From an uncultured bacterium (lineage in GTDB: Bacteria > Bacillota > Clostridia > Lachnospirales > Lachnospiraceae): 24,753 bases of DNA. The stretch lies in assembly GCA_946061355.1 (NCBI GenBank), contig CAMGRE010000008.1, positions 1-24,753 of the forward strand, in the 5' to 3' direction. Both the position numbers and the translations under genes were made by a program. The notes beneath the pieces are model-generated. The model searched no databases, was not told the origin of the DNA, and was given only the letters and a program-made list of their open reading frames with translations. Of the stretch, positions 14,565-22,658 are shown piece by piece. Numbering within the stretch: the stretch's first letter is position 1; each line of letters starts with the position of its first letter.

Positions 14565-15941
14565 GTGATACACCAGTATAAGAATAACGGTTATAACATC
14601 GTGCTCGATGTAAACAGCGGTTCCGTTCACGTGGTGGACGACATCGTCTATGATGTTTTGCCGGTTGTGGAACGAAAGCTCGGAGAGAATGTGACAGATT
14701 TGTCAGAATTGACATCTGCCGCCGCAGCAGAGCTTTCTTATCCTGAGGAAGAGCTTCGTGAGGCTGTGGAGGAAATCCTCACACTTAAGGAGGAAGGAAG
14801 TCTCTTCACGGAGGACATTTACAGAGATTATATTTTTGACTTTAAGAACCGGCAGACGGTGGTCAAGGCGCTGTGTCTGCATATCGCCCATGACTGTAAT
14901 CTGGCATGCCGGTATTGTTTTGCGGAGGAAGGGGAATATCACGGCAGACGTGCTCTGATGAGCTATGAGGTCGGGCGCAAGGCACTTGATTTCCTCGTGA
15001 GAAATTCCGGAAACAGAGTCAATCTGGAGGTTGACTTCTTCGGCGGGGAACCGCTGATGAACTGGCAGGTCGTGAAGGATCTGGTGGCATACGGCAGGAG
15101 CCTTGAGGAACCGTGGCATAAGAAGTTCCGGTTTACATTGACCACAAACGGTATCCTTTTGAATGATGAGGTGCAGGAGTTTGTCAACAAAGAGATGGCG
15201 AATGTGGTGCTCAGCATCGACGGCAGGAAGGAAGTCCATGACAGGATGAGACCTTTCCGCGGCGGGCAGGGCAGTTATGACATCGTCGTTCCAAAGTATC
15301 AGAAGCTGGCTGAGAGCCGGAATCAGACAAACTATTATGTGCGTGGGACATTTACCAGACACAATCTGGATTTCGCGTCAGACGTGATGCACCTGGCGGA
15401 TCTGGGCTTTGAGCAGATTTCCGTGGAGCCGGTGGTGGCGGCCGAGGATGAGGAGTATGCGATCCGCAAGGAGGATATCCCGCGTATTCTCGAAGAGTAC
15501 GATAAACTGGCGGTGGAATTGATTCGCAGAAAAAAAGAAGGAAAAGGTGTTAATTTCTTTCATTTTATGATAGATTTAGAGGGAGGTCCCTGTGTGGCAA
15601 AGCGCCTCTCAGGCTGTGGCTCCGGCACGGAGTATCTGGCGGTGACGCCCTGGGGAGATTTCTATCCCTGCCATCAGTTCGTCGGACACGAGGAATTTTT
15701 GATGGGCAATGTAGATGAAGGCATTGTACGAACGGATATCAGAGACAACTTCAAATCCTGTAATGTCTATGCCAAGGACAAGTGTAAGGAGTGTTTCGCC
15801 AGATTTTACTGCAGCGGTGGTTGTGCGGCAAACTCCTACAACTTTCACGGAAACATCAATGATGCATACGATATCGGCTGCGAACTGCAGCGCAAGAGGA
15901 TTGAGTGTGCCATAATGATAAAGGCGGCATTGGCCGAATAA
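14565..15941 (+). CDS. scfB: SCIFF radical SAM maturase (SPASM family)
   Basis: Radical S-adenosylmethionine enzyme that installs thioether links in the SCIFF peptide; related to CteB. Length 458 aa. The N-terminal part (about 1-95) is the peptide-recognition region. The SAM [4Fe-4S] site is C111, C115 and C118 (CNLACRYC), followed by the GGEPL motif. The C-terminal SPASM/twitch region carries many cysteines (GCGSGTEY, FYPCHQF, KSCNVYAKDKCKECF, RFYCSGGCAAN, GCELQ) for auxiliary clusters. The GTG start at 14565 is chosen because family members begin MIHQYK; the AAGGG ribosome site is about 13 nt away and weak, which fits low expression. secDF follows after 16 nt. Confidence 0.95.
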   Translation: MIHQYKNNGYNIVLDVNSGSVHVVDDIVYDVLPVVERKLGENVTDLSELTSAAAAELSYPEEELREAVEEILTLKEEGSLFTEDIYRDYIFDFKNRQTVVKALCLHIAHDCNLACRYCFAEEGEYHGRRALMSYEVGRKALDFLVRNSGNRVNLEVDFFGGEPLMNWQVVKDLVAYGRSLEEPWHKKFRFTLTTNGILLNDEVQEFVNKEMANVVLSIDGRKEVHDRMRPFRGGQGSYDIVVPKYQKLAESRNQTNYYVRGTFTRHNLDFASDVMHLADLGFEQISVEPVVAAEDEEYAIRKEDIPRILEEYDKLAVELIRRKKEGKGVNFFHFMIDLEGGPCVAKRLSGCGSGTEYLAVTPWGDFYPCHQFVGHEEFLMGNVDEGIVRTDIRDNFKSCNVYAKDKCKECFARFYCSGGCAANSYNFHGNINDAYDIGCELQRKRIECAIMIKAALAE

Positions 15942-15957
15942 GAAGGAGATACAAAAA

Positions 15958-18114
15958 ATGAAAAAAAAGAGGAATGCGATTATTACTCTGGTCGTTCTGG
16001 CTGCGCTGTTGGGATTTCTTGCCTACACGGCGATTGTCGGAATCGGAGCAGAGAAGGCCGGCGCGGCAAGCGGGATCAAACAGGGACTTGATCTGGCGGG
16101 CGGTGTCAGCATCACTTACCAGGTAGTCGGTGAGGAGGAACCCTCCGAAGCTGATATGGCGGATACCATCTACAAGCTGCAGAGGCGTGTGGAGGGTTAC
16201 AGTACAGAGGCACAGGTATATAAGGAAGGAAGCGACAGGATCAACATCGAGATCCCCGGCGTTTCTGATGCCAATGCGATTCTGGAGGAGCTTGGCAAGC
16301 CCGGATCTCTGGTCTTTATGAATTCCAGCGGAGCTGAGGTCTTAAACGGCACAGACGTTGCCGATGCACAGGCGGGAACCCAGCAGGATAAAATGGGCAA
16401 CAAGCAGGTGGTAGTGCAGTTGAAACTGACCGATGAGGGAGCAACGAAGTTTGCGGTTGCGACCGCGCTCGCGGCACCGACTCACGATATCATCTATATT
16501 ATTTATGACAATATGATCATCAGCGCTCCTTCCGTAAACGAGGAGATCAGGGACGGTTCCGCAGTCATCACGGGAATGGCTTCCTATGAGGAGGCGGAGA
16601 AGCTTGCTTCCACGATCCGCATCGGCGGACTCAAACTGGAACTTCAGGAGCTGCGTTCCAATGTTGTGGGCGCACAGCTCGGATCGGAAGCGGTTCGTAC
16701 CAGTCTGCTGGCAGGTGCGATCGGTATGGCGCTTGTCGTACTTTTTATGATCGTGGTTTACTATGTTCCGGGTCTGGCGGCATCTCTGGCGCTGGCGATC
16801 TATACAGGACTGATCGCAGTATTGTTAAATGCATTTGACGTGACGCTGACACTGCCGGGTATCGCAGGTATTATCTTAAGTATCGGTATGGCGGTGGATG
16901 CGAACGTAATCATATTTGCGAGGATCCGTGAGGAACTTGCCACCGGCAAGACGGTTCAGTCGGCGGTCAAGATCGGCTTCCAGAAAGCGCTGTCGGCGAT
17001 CATTGACGGAAATGTCACCACATTGATTGCAGCGATTGTGCTCGGCTTCAAGGGATCGGGATCGGTGAAGGGCTTTGCCCAGACACTGGCGCTCGGTATT
17101 GTTCTCTCCATGTTCACGGCGCTGTTCATTACAAGATGGATCCTGAATGCGTTCTATACGCTGGGACTCAAGGATGTGAAATTCTACGGTGTGGCAAAGG
17201 AGAAGAAGACGATCAACTTCCTTTCCAAAAAGAATATTTTCTTTGCGATTTCCATCATCCTGATCCTTTCCAATATCGCGTTTATGGGAATCAATAAGGC
17301 AAATACGGGCGAGATCCTGAATTACAGTCTGGAGTTTAAGGGTGGTACTTCCACCAATATCACATTCAACGAGGATATGAGCATTGAGGACATCGATGCG
17401 CAGGTTGTTCCGGTGATCGAGAAGATCACGGGAGATGGCAATATCCAGACACAGAAGGTCAGCGGCACGAACGAAGTGATCGTAAAGACGCGGACGCTTT
17501 CCGTGGAAGAGAGAGAACAGCTCAATCAGCAGTTGAGCGATACCTTTGGAGTGGATCAGGAGAAGATCACGGCGGAGACGATCAGTTCCACGATCAGTTC
17601 GGAGATGAGGGCGGATGCCATCATTGCGGTGTTGATCGCGACGGCATGTATGCTGCTCTATATCTGGTTCCGCTTCAAGGATGTGCGCTTCGCAGCCAGT
17701 GCGGTAGCGGCGCTCGTACATGATGTCCTGGTGGTGCTTGCTTTTTATGCAGCGCTGAAGATCTCTGTGGGCAGTACGTTTATCGCATGTATGCTGACGA
17801 TCGTCGGTTATTCGATCAATGCGACTATCGTTATCTTTGACCGTATCCGTGAGAATATGGGACTTGCAGGCAAGAAGGATGAACTGGCGGATGTTGTCAA
17901 TAAGAGTATTTCCCAGACGCTGTCCAGAAGTATTTTCACTTCCCTGACAACATTCTTCATGGTGGCAGCGCTGTTTGTGCTGGGAGTGACCTCGATCCGT
18001 GAGTTTGCACTGCCTCTGATGGCAGGTATCATCTGCGGAACTTACTCCTCCATCTGTGTGGCAGGTTCTCTGTGGTATGTGCTCCGCACAAAACTCGGCA
18101 GCAAAAAGAAATAA
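15958..18114 (+). CDS. secDF: Protein translocase subunit SecDF (fused)
   Basis: Membrane protein that uses the ion gradient to help pull proteins out through SecYEG. At 718 aa it is a natural fusion of SecD (about 1-410) and SecF (about 415-718). The first helix is near residues 7-27, followed by GLDLAGGVSI. A short extracytoplasmic region follows, then the SecD membrane block with GIAGIILSIGMAVDANVIIFARI. The SecF half begins with helix FFAISIILILSNIAFM, then SLEFKGGTS (from 457), and has the matching TIVGYSINATIVIFDRIREN segment. Both conserved Asp-containing helices are present. AAGGAG lies nine bases before the ATG. Placement just after scfAB is common in Clostridia, though a functional link to peptide export is unproven. 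Confidence 0.96.
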   Translation: MKKKRNAIITLVVLAALLGFLAYTAIVGIGAEKAGAASGIKQGLDLAGGVSITYQVVGEEEPSEADMADTIYKLQRRVEGYSTEAQVYKEGSDRINIEIPGVSDANAILEELGKPGSLVFMNSSGAEVLNGTDVADAQAGTQQDKMGNKQVVVQLKLTDEGATKFAVATALAAPTHDIIYIIYDNMIISAPSVNEEIRDGSAVITGMASYEEAEKLASTIRIGGLKLELQELRSNVVGAQLGSEAVRTSLLAGAIGMALVVLFMIVVYYVPGLAASLALAIYTGLIAVLLNAFDVTLTLPGIAGIILSIGMAVDANVIIFARIREELATGKTVQSAVKIGFQKALSAIIDGNVTTLIAAIVLGFKGSGSVKGFAQTLALGIVLSMFTALFITRWILNAFYTLGLKDVKFYGVAKEKKTINFLSKKNIFFAISIILILSNIAFMGINKANTGEILNYSLEFKGGTSTNITFNEDMSIEDIDAQVVPVIEKITGDGNIQTQKVSGTNEVIVKTRTLSVEEREQLNQQLSDTFGVDQEKITAETISSTISSEMRADAIIAVLIATACMLLYIWFRFKDVRFAASAVAALVHDVLVVLAFYAALKISVGSTFIACMLTIVGYSINATIVIFDRIRENMGLAGKKDELADVVNKSISQTLSRSIFTSLTTFFMVAALFVLGVTSIREFALPLMAGIICGTYSSICVAGSLWYVLRTKLGSKKK

Positions 18115-18143
18115 CAGCAAACGGGTAGTAAATGTAAAGTGAT

Positions 18144-18194
18144 AAAAAAAAAGCCCCTCCGCATACGTCAAAAGAATTAAGATGCGGAGGGGCT
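18144..18194 (-). terminator. Strong intrinsic terminator, best oriented on the minus strand
   Basis: AGCCCCTCCGCAT (18152-18164) and ATGCGGAGGGGCT (18182-18194) form a perfect 13-bp GC-rich stem with a 17-nt loop. Nine A bases (18144-18152) precede it on the + strand, so on the - strand the stem is followed by a run of T: a textbook terminator. On the + strand only CTCTTAGC follows, so it may end secDF transcripts weakly. No - strand gene lies nearby. Confidence 0.8.
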
Positions 18195-18252
18195 CTTAGC
18201 ATAAAAAGACGGACGAAGAGCTGATCGTGAGATCGTCTGTCGCGAGGACAGA

Positions 18253-19953
18253 ATGAGACGGGAAAAATGGGTTGTAGCTGCCAAAAAGGCAGATTTTGAC
18301 AAGATTGGAGAGCGGTTCGGCATCGATCCGGTTGTGGCGCGTATCATCCGCAACCGTGACATTGAGGGAGATGAGGAGATTGAGCGGTATCTGTACGGGA
18401 CACTGTCGCAGCTCCATGATCCGCGCAGTCTGTATGGAATGGATACAGCGGTGGAGATCCTTAAGGATAAAATCACGCATCATAAGAAGATCCGTGTGAT
18501 CGGAGATTATGATGTGGACGGAATCATGTCATCCTATATTCTCATAAAGGGACTCAGGCTGTTGGGAGCGGATGCGGATGTGGTGATCCCCCACCGGATT
18601 CAGGACGGATACGGACTGAATGATGATCTGATCGAGAAGGCAGATCAGGATGGCGTGGACACGATCCTGACATGTGACAACGGCATTGCCGCTTACAGTC
18701 AGGTGGAACTGGCAAACCGTATGGGGATGACGGTGGTGGTCACGGATCATCACGAAGTGCCCTATGAGGAAGGGCCGGACGGGAGAACGTATATCCTGCC
18801 GCCGGCAGTGGCGGTGGTCGATCCGAAGCAGCCTGCGTGCAGTTATCCTTTCAAGGGAATCTGCGGAGCGGTGGTTGCGTTGAAACTCATGCAGGAACTG
18901 CTCGGGAAAGTACCGGAGGACTTTATGGAGGCTGCCGCCTTTGCTACGGTCTGTGATGTGATGGAGTTGGTGGATGAGAACCGGATCCTGGTCAAATACG
19001 GACTGAAAGCGATGGAACACTCGCACAACATTGGACTTGCCGCGTTGATCGAGGTATGTGATCTGCGTGACAAACCGTTGTCCGCATACCATGTCGGATT
19101 TATCCTGGGACCTTGTATGAATGCGACCGGCAGACTGGATACGGCGAAGCGGGCACTGAAGCTTCTCCTGAGTGAGAATCGTGCTGAGGCGGTATCGATC
19201 GCCACGGAGTTAAAGAATCTGAATGAGAGCCGCAAGGAGATGACGTCTGACGGTGTGGAGCAGGCGGTCCGGCTGATTGAAGAGAAGGGACTTGCAGACA
19301 GGAAGGTGCTGGTCCTGTATCTGCCGGACTGTCATGAGAGTCTTGCGGGAATCATCGCGGGACGAATCCGTGAGATGTATGGCAGGCCTGTTTTTGTGCT
19401 CACGGATAGTGAGGATGGGATCAAGGGCTCCGGCAGATCGATCGAAGCTTATTCCATGTATGAGGAACTGAGTAAGTGTAAGGATCTGTTCACCCGCTAC
19501 GGCGGTCACAGAATGGCGGCGGGCGTATCCATGCCGGCGGGAAATCTGGAGGAGTTTGCCAGACGTATGGAAGAAGAGTGCCACCTCGCGCCGGAAGATT
19601 ATGTGGAGAAGGTGCGCATTGATGTGGCGATGCCCTTTTCTTATGTAAATGAAGAACTGATCCGGCAGTTTTCCCTGTTGGAGCCGTTTGGAAACGGCAA
19701 CCCGAAGCCGTTGTTCGCCCAGAAAAACCTGGAGCTTGACAGTGTGAGGATCCTGGGTAAAAATCAGAATGTCGGGAAATACAGAGTGACGGACGAATAC
19801 GGAGGACACTATGAACTGACATTTTTCGGAGATCAGACGGAATTGCAGCAGGCCTGGGAGCAGAAAGGCGCTTTGAGTGTGACGTATTATCCGCAGATCA
19901 ATGTGTATCGCGGGAGATCGGAAATACAGTTTGTTATACAGAATTATCAGTAA
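18253..19953 (+). CDS. recJ: Single-stranded-DNA-specific exonuclease RecJ
   Basis: 5'-3' single-strand DNA exonuclease for recombination and repair, DHH phosphoesterase superfamily. At 566 aa it is the short form typical of Clostridia. Metal-binding motifs are DYDVDG (85-90), DNGIAA (from D142), TDHHE with DHH at 165-167, and VVDPKQ. The DHHA1 domain shows GIIAGRIREMYGRPV and the conserved GGHRMAAG. The last 100 residues form the OB-like nucleic-acid-binding domain. The ATG at 18253 has GAGGA only four bases away but matches family starts. It begins a + strand group with the acyltransferase, 19 nt downstream. Confidence 0.95.
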   Translation: MRREKWVVAAKKADFDKIGERFGIDPVVARIIRNRDIEGDEEIERYLYGTLSQLHDPRSLYGMDTAVEILKDKITHHKKIRVIGDYDVDGIMSSYILIKGLRLLGADADVVIPHRIQDGYGLNDDLIEKADQDGVDTILTCDNGIAAYSQVELANRMGMTVVVTDHHEVPYEEGPDGRTYILPPAVAVVDPKQPACSYPFKGICGAVVALKLMQELLGKVPEDFMEAAAFATVCDVMELVDENRILVKYGLKAMEHSHNIGLAALIEVCDLRDKPLSAYHVGFILGPCMNATGRLDTAKRALKLLLSENRAEAVSIATELKNLNESRKEMTSDGVEQAVRLIEEKGLADRKVLVLYLPDCHESLAGIIAGRIREMYGRPVFVLTDSEDGIKGSGRSIEAYSMYEELSKCKDLFTRYGGHRMAAGVSMPAGNLEEFARRMEEECHLAPEDYVEKVRIDVAMPFSYVNEELIRQFSLLEPFGNGNPKPLFAQKNLELDSVRILGKNQNVGKYRVTDEYGGHYELTFFGDQTELQQAWEQKGALSVTYYPQINVYRGRSEIQFVIQNYQ

Positions 19954-19972
19954 ATTTGATGGGAGAGAATAT

Positions 19973-21040
19973 ATGAGTGAAAAACGACTGGATTATCTGG
20001 ATATGGTGAAGGGGATCGGCATCATCCTCGTGGTGGTCGGTCATTCTACTTATGTGTCTGACGGGACACTGACCTGGCTGGCCTCTTTTCATATGCCGCT
20101 GTTTTTTATTCTGTCGGGACTTTTGTTCGCGTATAAGGGATCTGACGGGGAGCCTTTTACAAAGTATGTTAAGAAAAGGTTTGCAGGGATGATGATCCCC
20201 TATTTCTGGTTCAGCCTCATCTACATCGGAGTTGATTTCTATTATCTGTATGCACATCCGGAGATCATGAATCTGACCTTTATCTGGAATGCGGCGCTGC
20301 AGGCGCTTTCGCTGTTCGGAATTTCCGTGCTGTGGTTCCTGCCGGCGATCTTTCTGGGAGAGATCGGCTTTTACGGTCTGGTGAAGCGGTGCAAGTGGTG
20401 GATGCTCGGGATCTTAGCCTGTGTGTTTGCCTTTGTGCCGGATCTGGGGATGAAGGCGCTCAGTGCAACGCTTAAGATGGAGGAAAACTGGTTCAATGTC
20501 TGGCTCGGTGATCTGATCATGGCGCTGCTTCGTGTGTTCCCGGCGATCACCTTCCTGATCATCGGATATGGGCTTTACTGCGTGCTGATGAGCTGGTCTT
20601 TAAAGCCTGTGTATGAGATCCTGCTCGGAATCGGCTGTATGGTGCTCAATGCGGCGGTGGCGTTCGCAAACGGCAGGGTGGACATGCATTTTCTCGTATT
20701 TAATAATGTGGGACTGTATTATCTGGGCGCATGCAGCGCTACGGTGGGACTGATCTTAATCTGCCGCAATCTAAAGCCTCTGTGGCTGTTATGTTTCCTC
20801 GGCAGCAATTCCCTGATCGTCATGCTGACGCATCTGGACTGCCAGATTATGAGCAATGCCATCCGCTTTGCGGTGGGGATGAATCAGTTTATCCCCCGGG
20901 CAAAGGATCTGATGCTCAGGGTCAATCTGTATGCGGCGCTGCTCGTCGGAGAAATTATCTGTATTGTTGTGATTAACCGGTATCTCTTTTTCCTGATCGG
21001 AAGGAAAAAGCCTGTGAAGATGCAGGCACCTTTGGATTAA
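19973..21040 (+). CDS. Acyltransferase-3 family membrane protein
   Basis: A 355-aa polytopic membrane protein of the acyltransferase-3 family (PF01757, OafA-like), with about ten helices. It has the family start RLDYLDMVKGIGIILVVVGHS with the conserved histidine H24, and the second motif FHMPLFFILSG. Such proteins move acetyl or other acyl groups onto surface sugars, peptidoglycan or small molecules; the substrate here is unknown. The start at 19973 has GGGAGAG just upstream. An in-frame extension to 19901 would overlap the end of recJ and lacks a ribosome site. No periplasmic SGNH domain is attached. Confidence 0.88.
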   Translation: MSEKRLDYLDMVKGIGIILVVVGHSTYVSDGTLTWLASFHMPLFFILSGLLFAYKGSDGEPFTKYVKKRFAGMMIPYFWFSLIYIGVDFYYLYAHPEIMNLTFIWNAALQALSLFGISVLWFLPAIFLGEIGFYGLVKRCKWWMLGILACVFAFVPDLGMKALSATLKMEENWFNVWLGDLIMALLRVFPAITFLIIGYGLYCVLMSWSLKPVYEILLGIGCMVLNAAVAFANGRVDMHFLVFNNVGLYYLGACSATVGLILICRNLKPLWLLCFLGSNSLIVMLTHLDCQIMSNAIRFAVGMNQFIPRAKDLMLRVNLYAALLVGEIICIVVINRYLFFLIGRKKPVKMQAPLD

Positions 21041-21093
21041 ACAGGCCGGAATCCGTCCATACTACTAGCCAAAAGACAGGAAGGCGGTGGCGT

Positions 21094-21723
21094 ATGCGGA
21101 TACCGAGACATGTGGCAATCATACCGGACGGCAACAGGCGATGGGCAGTGCGTGAGGGGAAAAAGAAAGAGGAAGGATACCGGGACGGGATCGGTCCGGG
21201 GCTGGAAGCGTTTCGGATCCTTCGGGAACTGGGCGTGGAGGAACTGACCTATTACGGGTTCACGGCGGACAATGTCAAGCGCCCAACCGGACAGCGGGTC
21301 GCGTTTACCGAAGCCTGTGTGAAGGCGGTAAAGGTTCTGTCCGGAGAGGATGCGGAGCTGTTGGTCGTGGGAAATGCAGAGAGTAAGGTGTTCCCGGACG
21401 AACTGAAGCCTTATGTGACCAGAAAGAAGTTCGGGGCAGGTGGCATAAAGGTAAATTTCCTCGTCAATTACAGCCCGGAGTGGGATCTCGGCTATGACAG
21501 GAACCGCGGGAGTCTTGGCGCTTTTCTGCACAGCGAACAGATATCGCGCATCGACCTTCTGATTCGCTGGGGAGGACGGAGACGCTTATCGGGATTTCTC
21601 CCGCTCCAGACGGTTTATTCCGATATTTATGTACTCGATGCATACTGGCCGGATTTTTGCAGAGAGCATATCCGGGAGGCGCTTGTCTGGTATGATAGGC
21701 AGGACGTGACGCTGGGCGGATAA
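21094..21723 (+). CDS. Shortened, divergent cis-prenyltransferase (UppS-like)
   Basis: A 209-aa homologue of undecaprenyl diphosphate synthase. The diphosphate loop HVAIIPDGNRRWA is intact with D12. YYGFTADNVKRP corresponds to the usual YxFSxENxxRP, and DLLIRWGGRRRLSGFLPLQ to DLxIRTGGExRxSxFLxWQ; the two arginines and the serine are kept. Differences: about 30-40 residues shorter than typical UppS, mostly lost between NYSPEWDL and DLLIRW; the usual His of GHxxG is Tyr (GYRDG); Thr-Gly-Gly-Glu became Trp-Gly-Gly-Arg. A true UppS normally lies next to cdsA, so this is probably a second copy with altered product or lost activity. AGGAAGG lies nine bases before the ATG. Confidence 0.82.
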   Translation: MRIPRHVAIIPDGNRRWAVREGKKKEEGYRDGIGPGLEAFRILRELGVEELTYYGFTADNVKRPTGQRVAFTEACVKAVKVLSGEDAELLVVGNAESKVFPDELKPYVTRKKFGAGGIKVNFLVNYSPEWDLGYDRNRGSLGAFLHSEQISRIDLLIRWGGRRRLSGFLPLQTVYSDIYVLDAYWPDFCREHIREALVWYDRQDVTLGG

Positions 21724-21744
21724 ATGAATGGGCGGATAAACGAT

Positions 21745-21766
21745 CGGGCGGTGAAAAGACCGTCCG
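21745..21766 (+). terminator. Terminator-like hairpin after the UppS-like gene
   Basis: CGGGCGGT (21745-21752) pairs with ACCGTCCG (21759-21766), with one G-T pair and a 6-nt loop GAAAAG. TATTCCTTGACTTTT follows. It separates the recJ group from the next operon, whose -35 box begins only 7 nt further on. The sequence GGCGGATAAA also occurs twice nearby (21716-21725 and 21731-21740). Confidence 0.6.
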
Positions 21767-21772
21767 TATTCC

Positions 21773-21800
21773 TTGACTTTTGTCGGAGATACTTTATAAT
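21773..21800 (+). promoter_or_regulatory. Sigma-A promoter for the STAS/RsbW/MFS/ligase operon
   Basis: TTGACT (21773-21778) and a perfect TATAAT (21795-21800) with a 16-nt spacer. Transcription would start near 21807, about 50 nt before the STAS gene. It is a housekeeping-type promoter rather than a SigB- or SigF-type one. Confidence 0.8.
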
Positions 21801-21856
21801 TTTTATATGGATTCTAAAATAGGCGGTAATGTTGCCTGAACATAGGAGGAACAGAT

Positions 21857-22153
21857 ATGACAATTAATACTACGGTAACGGGAACGGAACTTAACATTGC
21901 ACTGGAAGGACGTCTGGATACCAACACGGCGCCCGAACTGGAAGCGGAACTGAAGAAGAGTGTTGCGGGAATCACCAGCCTTGTGATCGATATTGAGAAA
22001 CTGGAGTATATCTCTTCCGCCGGACTCAGAGTTCTGCTTTCGGCTCATAAGATCATGAGCAAACAGGGAACCATGGTCATAAAGAATGTCCGTGACGAAG
22101 TGAGAGAGATCTTTGAAGTGACAGGGTTTGATGAGATCCTGAATATCGAATAA
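21857..22153 (+). CDS. STAS-domain anti-sigma factor antagonist
   Basis: A 98-aa single STAS domain of the RsbV/SpoIIAA type. Such proteins bind an RsbW-like anti-sigma kinase when unphosphorylated and release its target. The family start (VTGTELNIALEGRLDTNTAPEL), the LVIDIEKLEYISSAGLRVL segment with the likely phospho-acceptor serine (S53 or S54, best S54), and the C-terminal helix (EIFEVTGFDEIL) are all present. AGGAGGA lies six bases before the ATG. It is the first gene after a promoter and is followed 34 nt later by the matching RsbW-like kinase, the standard partner-switch pair. Confidence 0.92.
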   Translation: MTINTTVTGTELNIALEGRLDTNTAPELEAELKKSVAGITSLVIDIEKLEYISSAGLRVLLSAHKIMSKQGTMVIKNVRDEVREIFEVTGFDEILNIE

Positions 22154-22187
22154 AAAGCGTAAATCATTACGGATTTCAGGGGGCTTT

Positions 22188-22610
22188 ATGGAAATGGACA
22201 AATTAACTGTCGAAGCAAAAACCGAAAATCTGGAAGAAGTGCTTGGATTTGTGGACAGGCATCTGGAAGAGAAGGATTGTTCACCGAAGGTAAGTGTGCA
22301 GATCGATGTGGCGGTGGAGGAGTTGTTCGTCAACATTGCCCACTATGCTTACAGTCCGGGGACAGGCAGTGCAACGATCGGAGTGGAGATGTTTGAGGAT
22401 CCGGCAGCAATCGCCATTACCTTTACGGATCAGGGGAAACCGTTTGATCCTCTGGCAAAGGAGGATCCGGATATCACGCTTTCCGCAGAAGAACGTCAGA
22501 TCGGCGGACTCGGGATTTATATGGTCAAGAAAAGCATGGATGACATTGCCTACGAGTACAAGGATGGGCAGAATATTCTGCGCATCAAAAAGAATCTTGA
22601 CACTCTGTAG
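22188..22610 (+). CDS. RsbW-like anti-sigma factor / serine kinase
   Basis: A 140-aa GHKL ATPase of the HATPase_c_2 group. The N box is VEELFVNIAHYAY with E45 and N49. The G1 box is FTDQGKPFDP with D81, and the G2 box is GGLGIYMVKK from 106. RsbW-type proteins phosphorylate a STAS partner and hold a sigma factor or other regulator. The partner lies just upstream, but no sigma factor gene is in the window, so the target is unknown. ATG 22188 has AGGGGG only four bases away; the in-frame ATG at 22194 is equally possible. Confidence 0.9.
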   Translation: MEMDKLTVEAKTENLEEVLGFVDRHLEEKDCSPKVSVQIDVAVEELFVNIAHYAYSPGTGSATIGVEMFEDPAAIAITFTDQGKPFDPLAKEDPDITLSAEERQIGGLGIYMVKKSMDDIAYEYKDGQNILRIKKNLDTL

Positions 22611-22658
22611 GGATGGAAACCGGCTGACGGGAAGATACGGCATTGGGGAGAAGACGGG

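Noticed and set aside
16876..18171. Long minus-strand open frame (431 codons) opposite secDF
   Set aside because: Composition is rich in His, Arg, Gln and Cys, with no family features. It is the mirror of a strong secDF frame and has no ribosome site.
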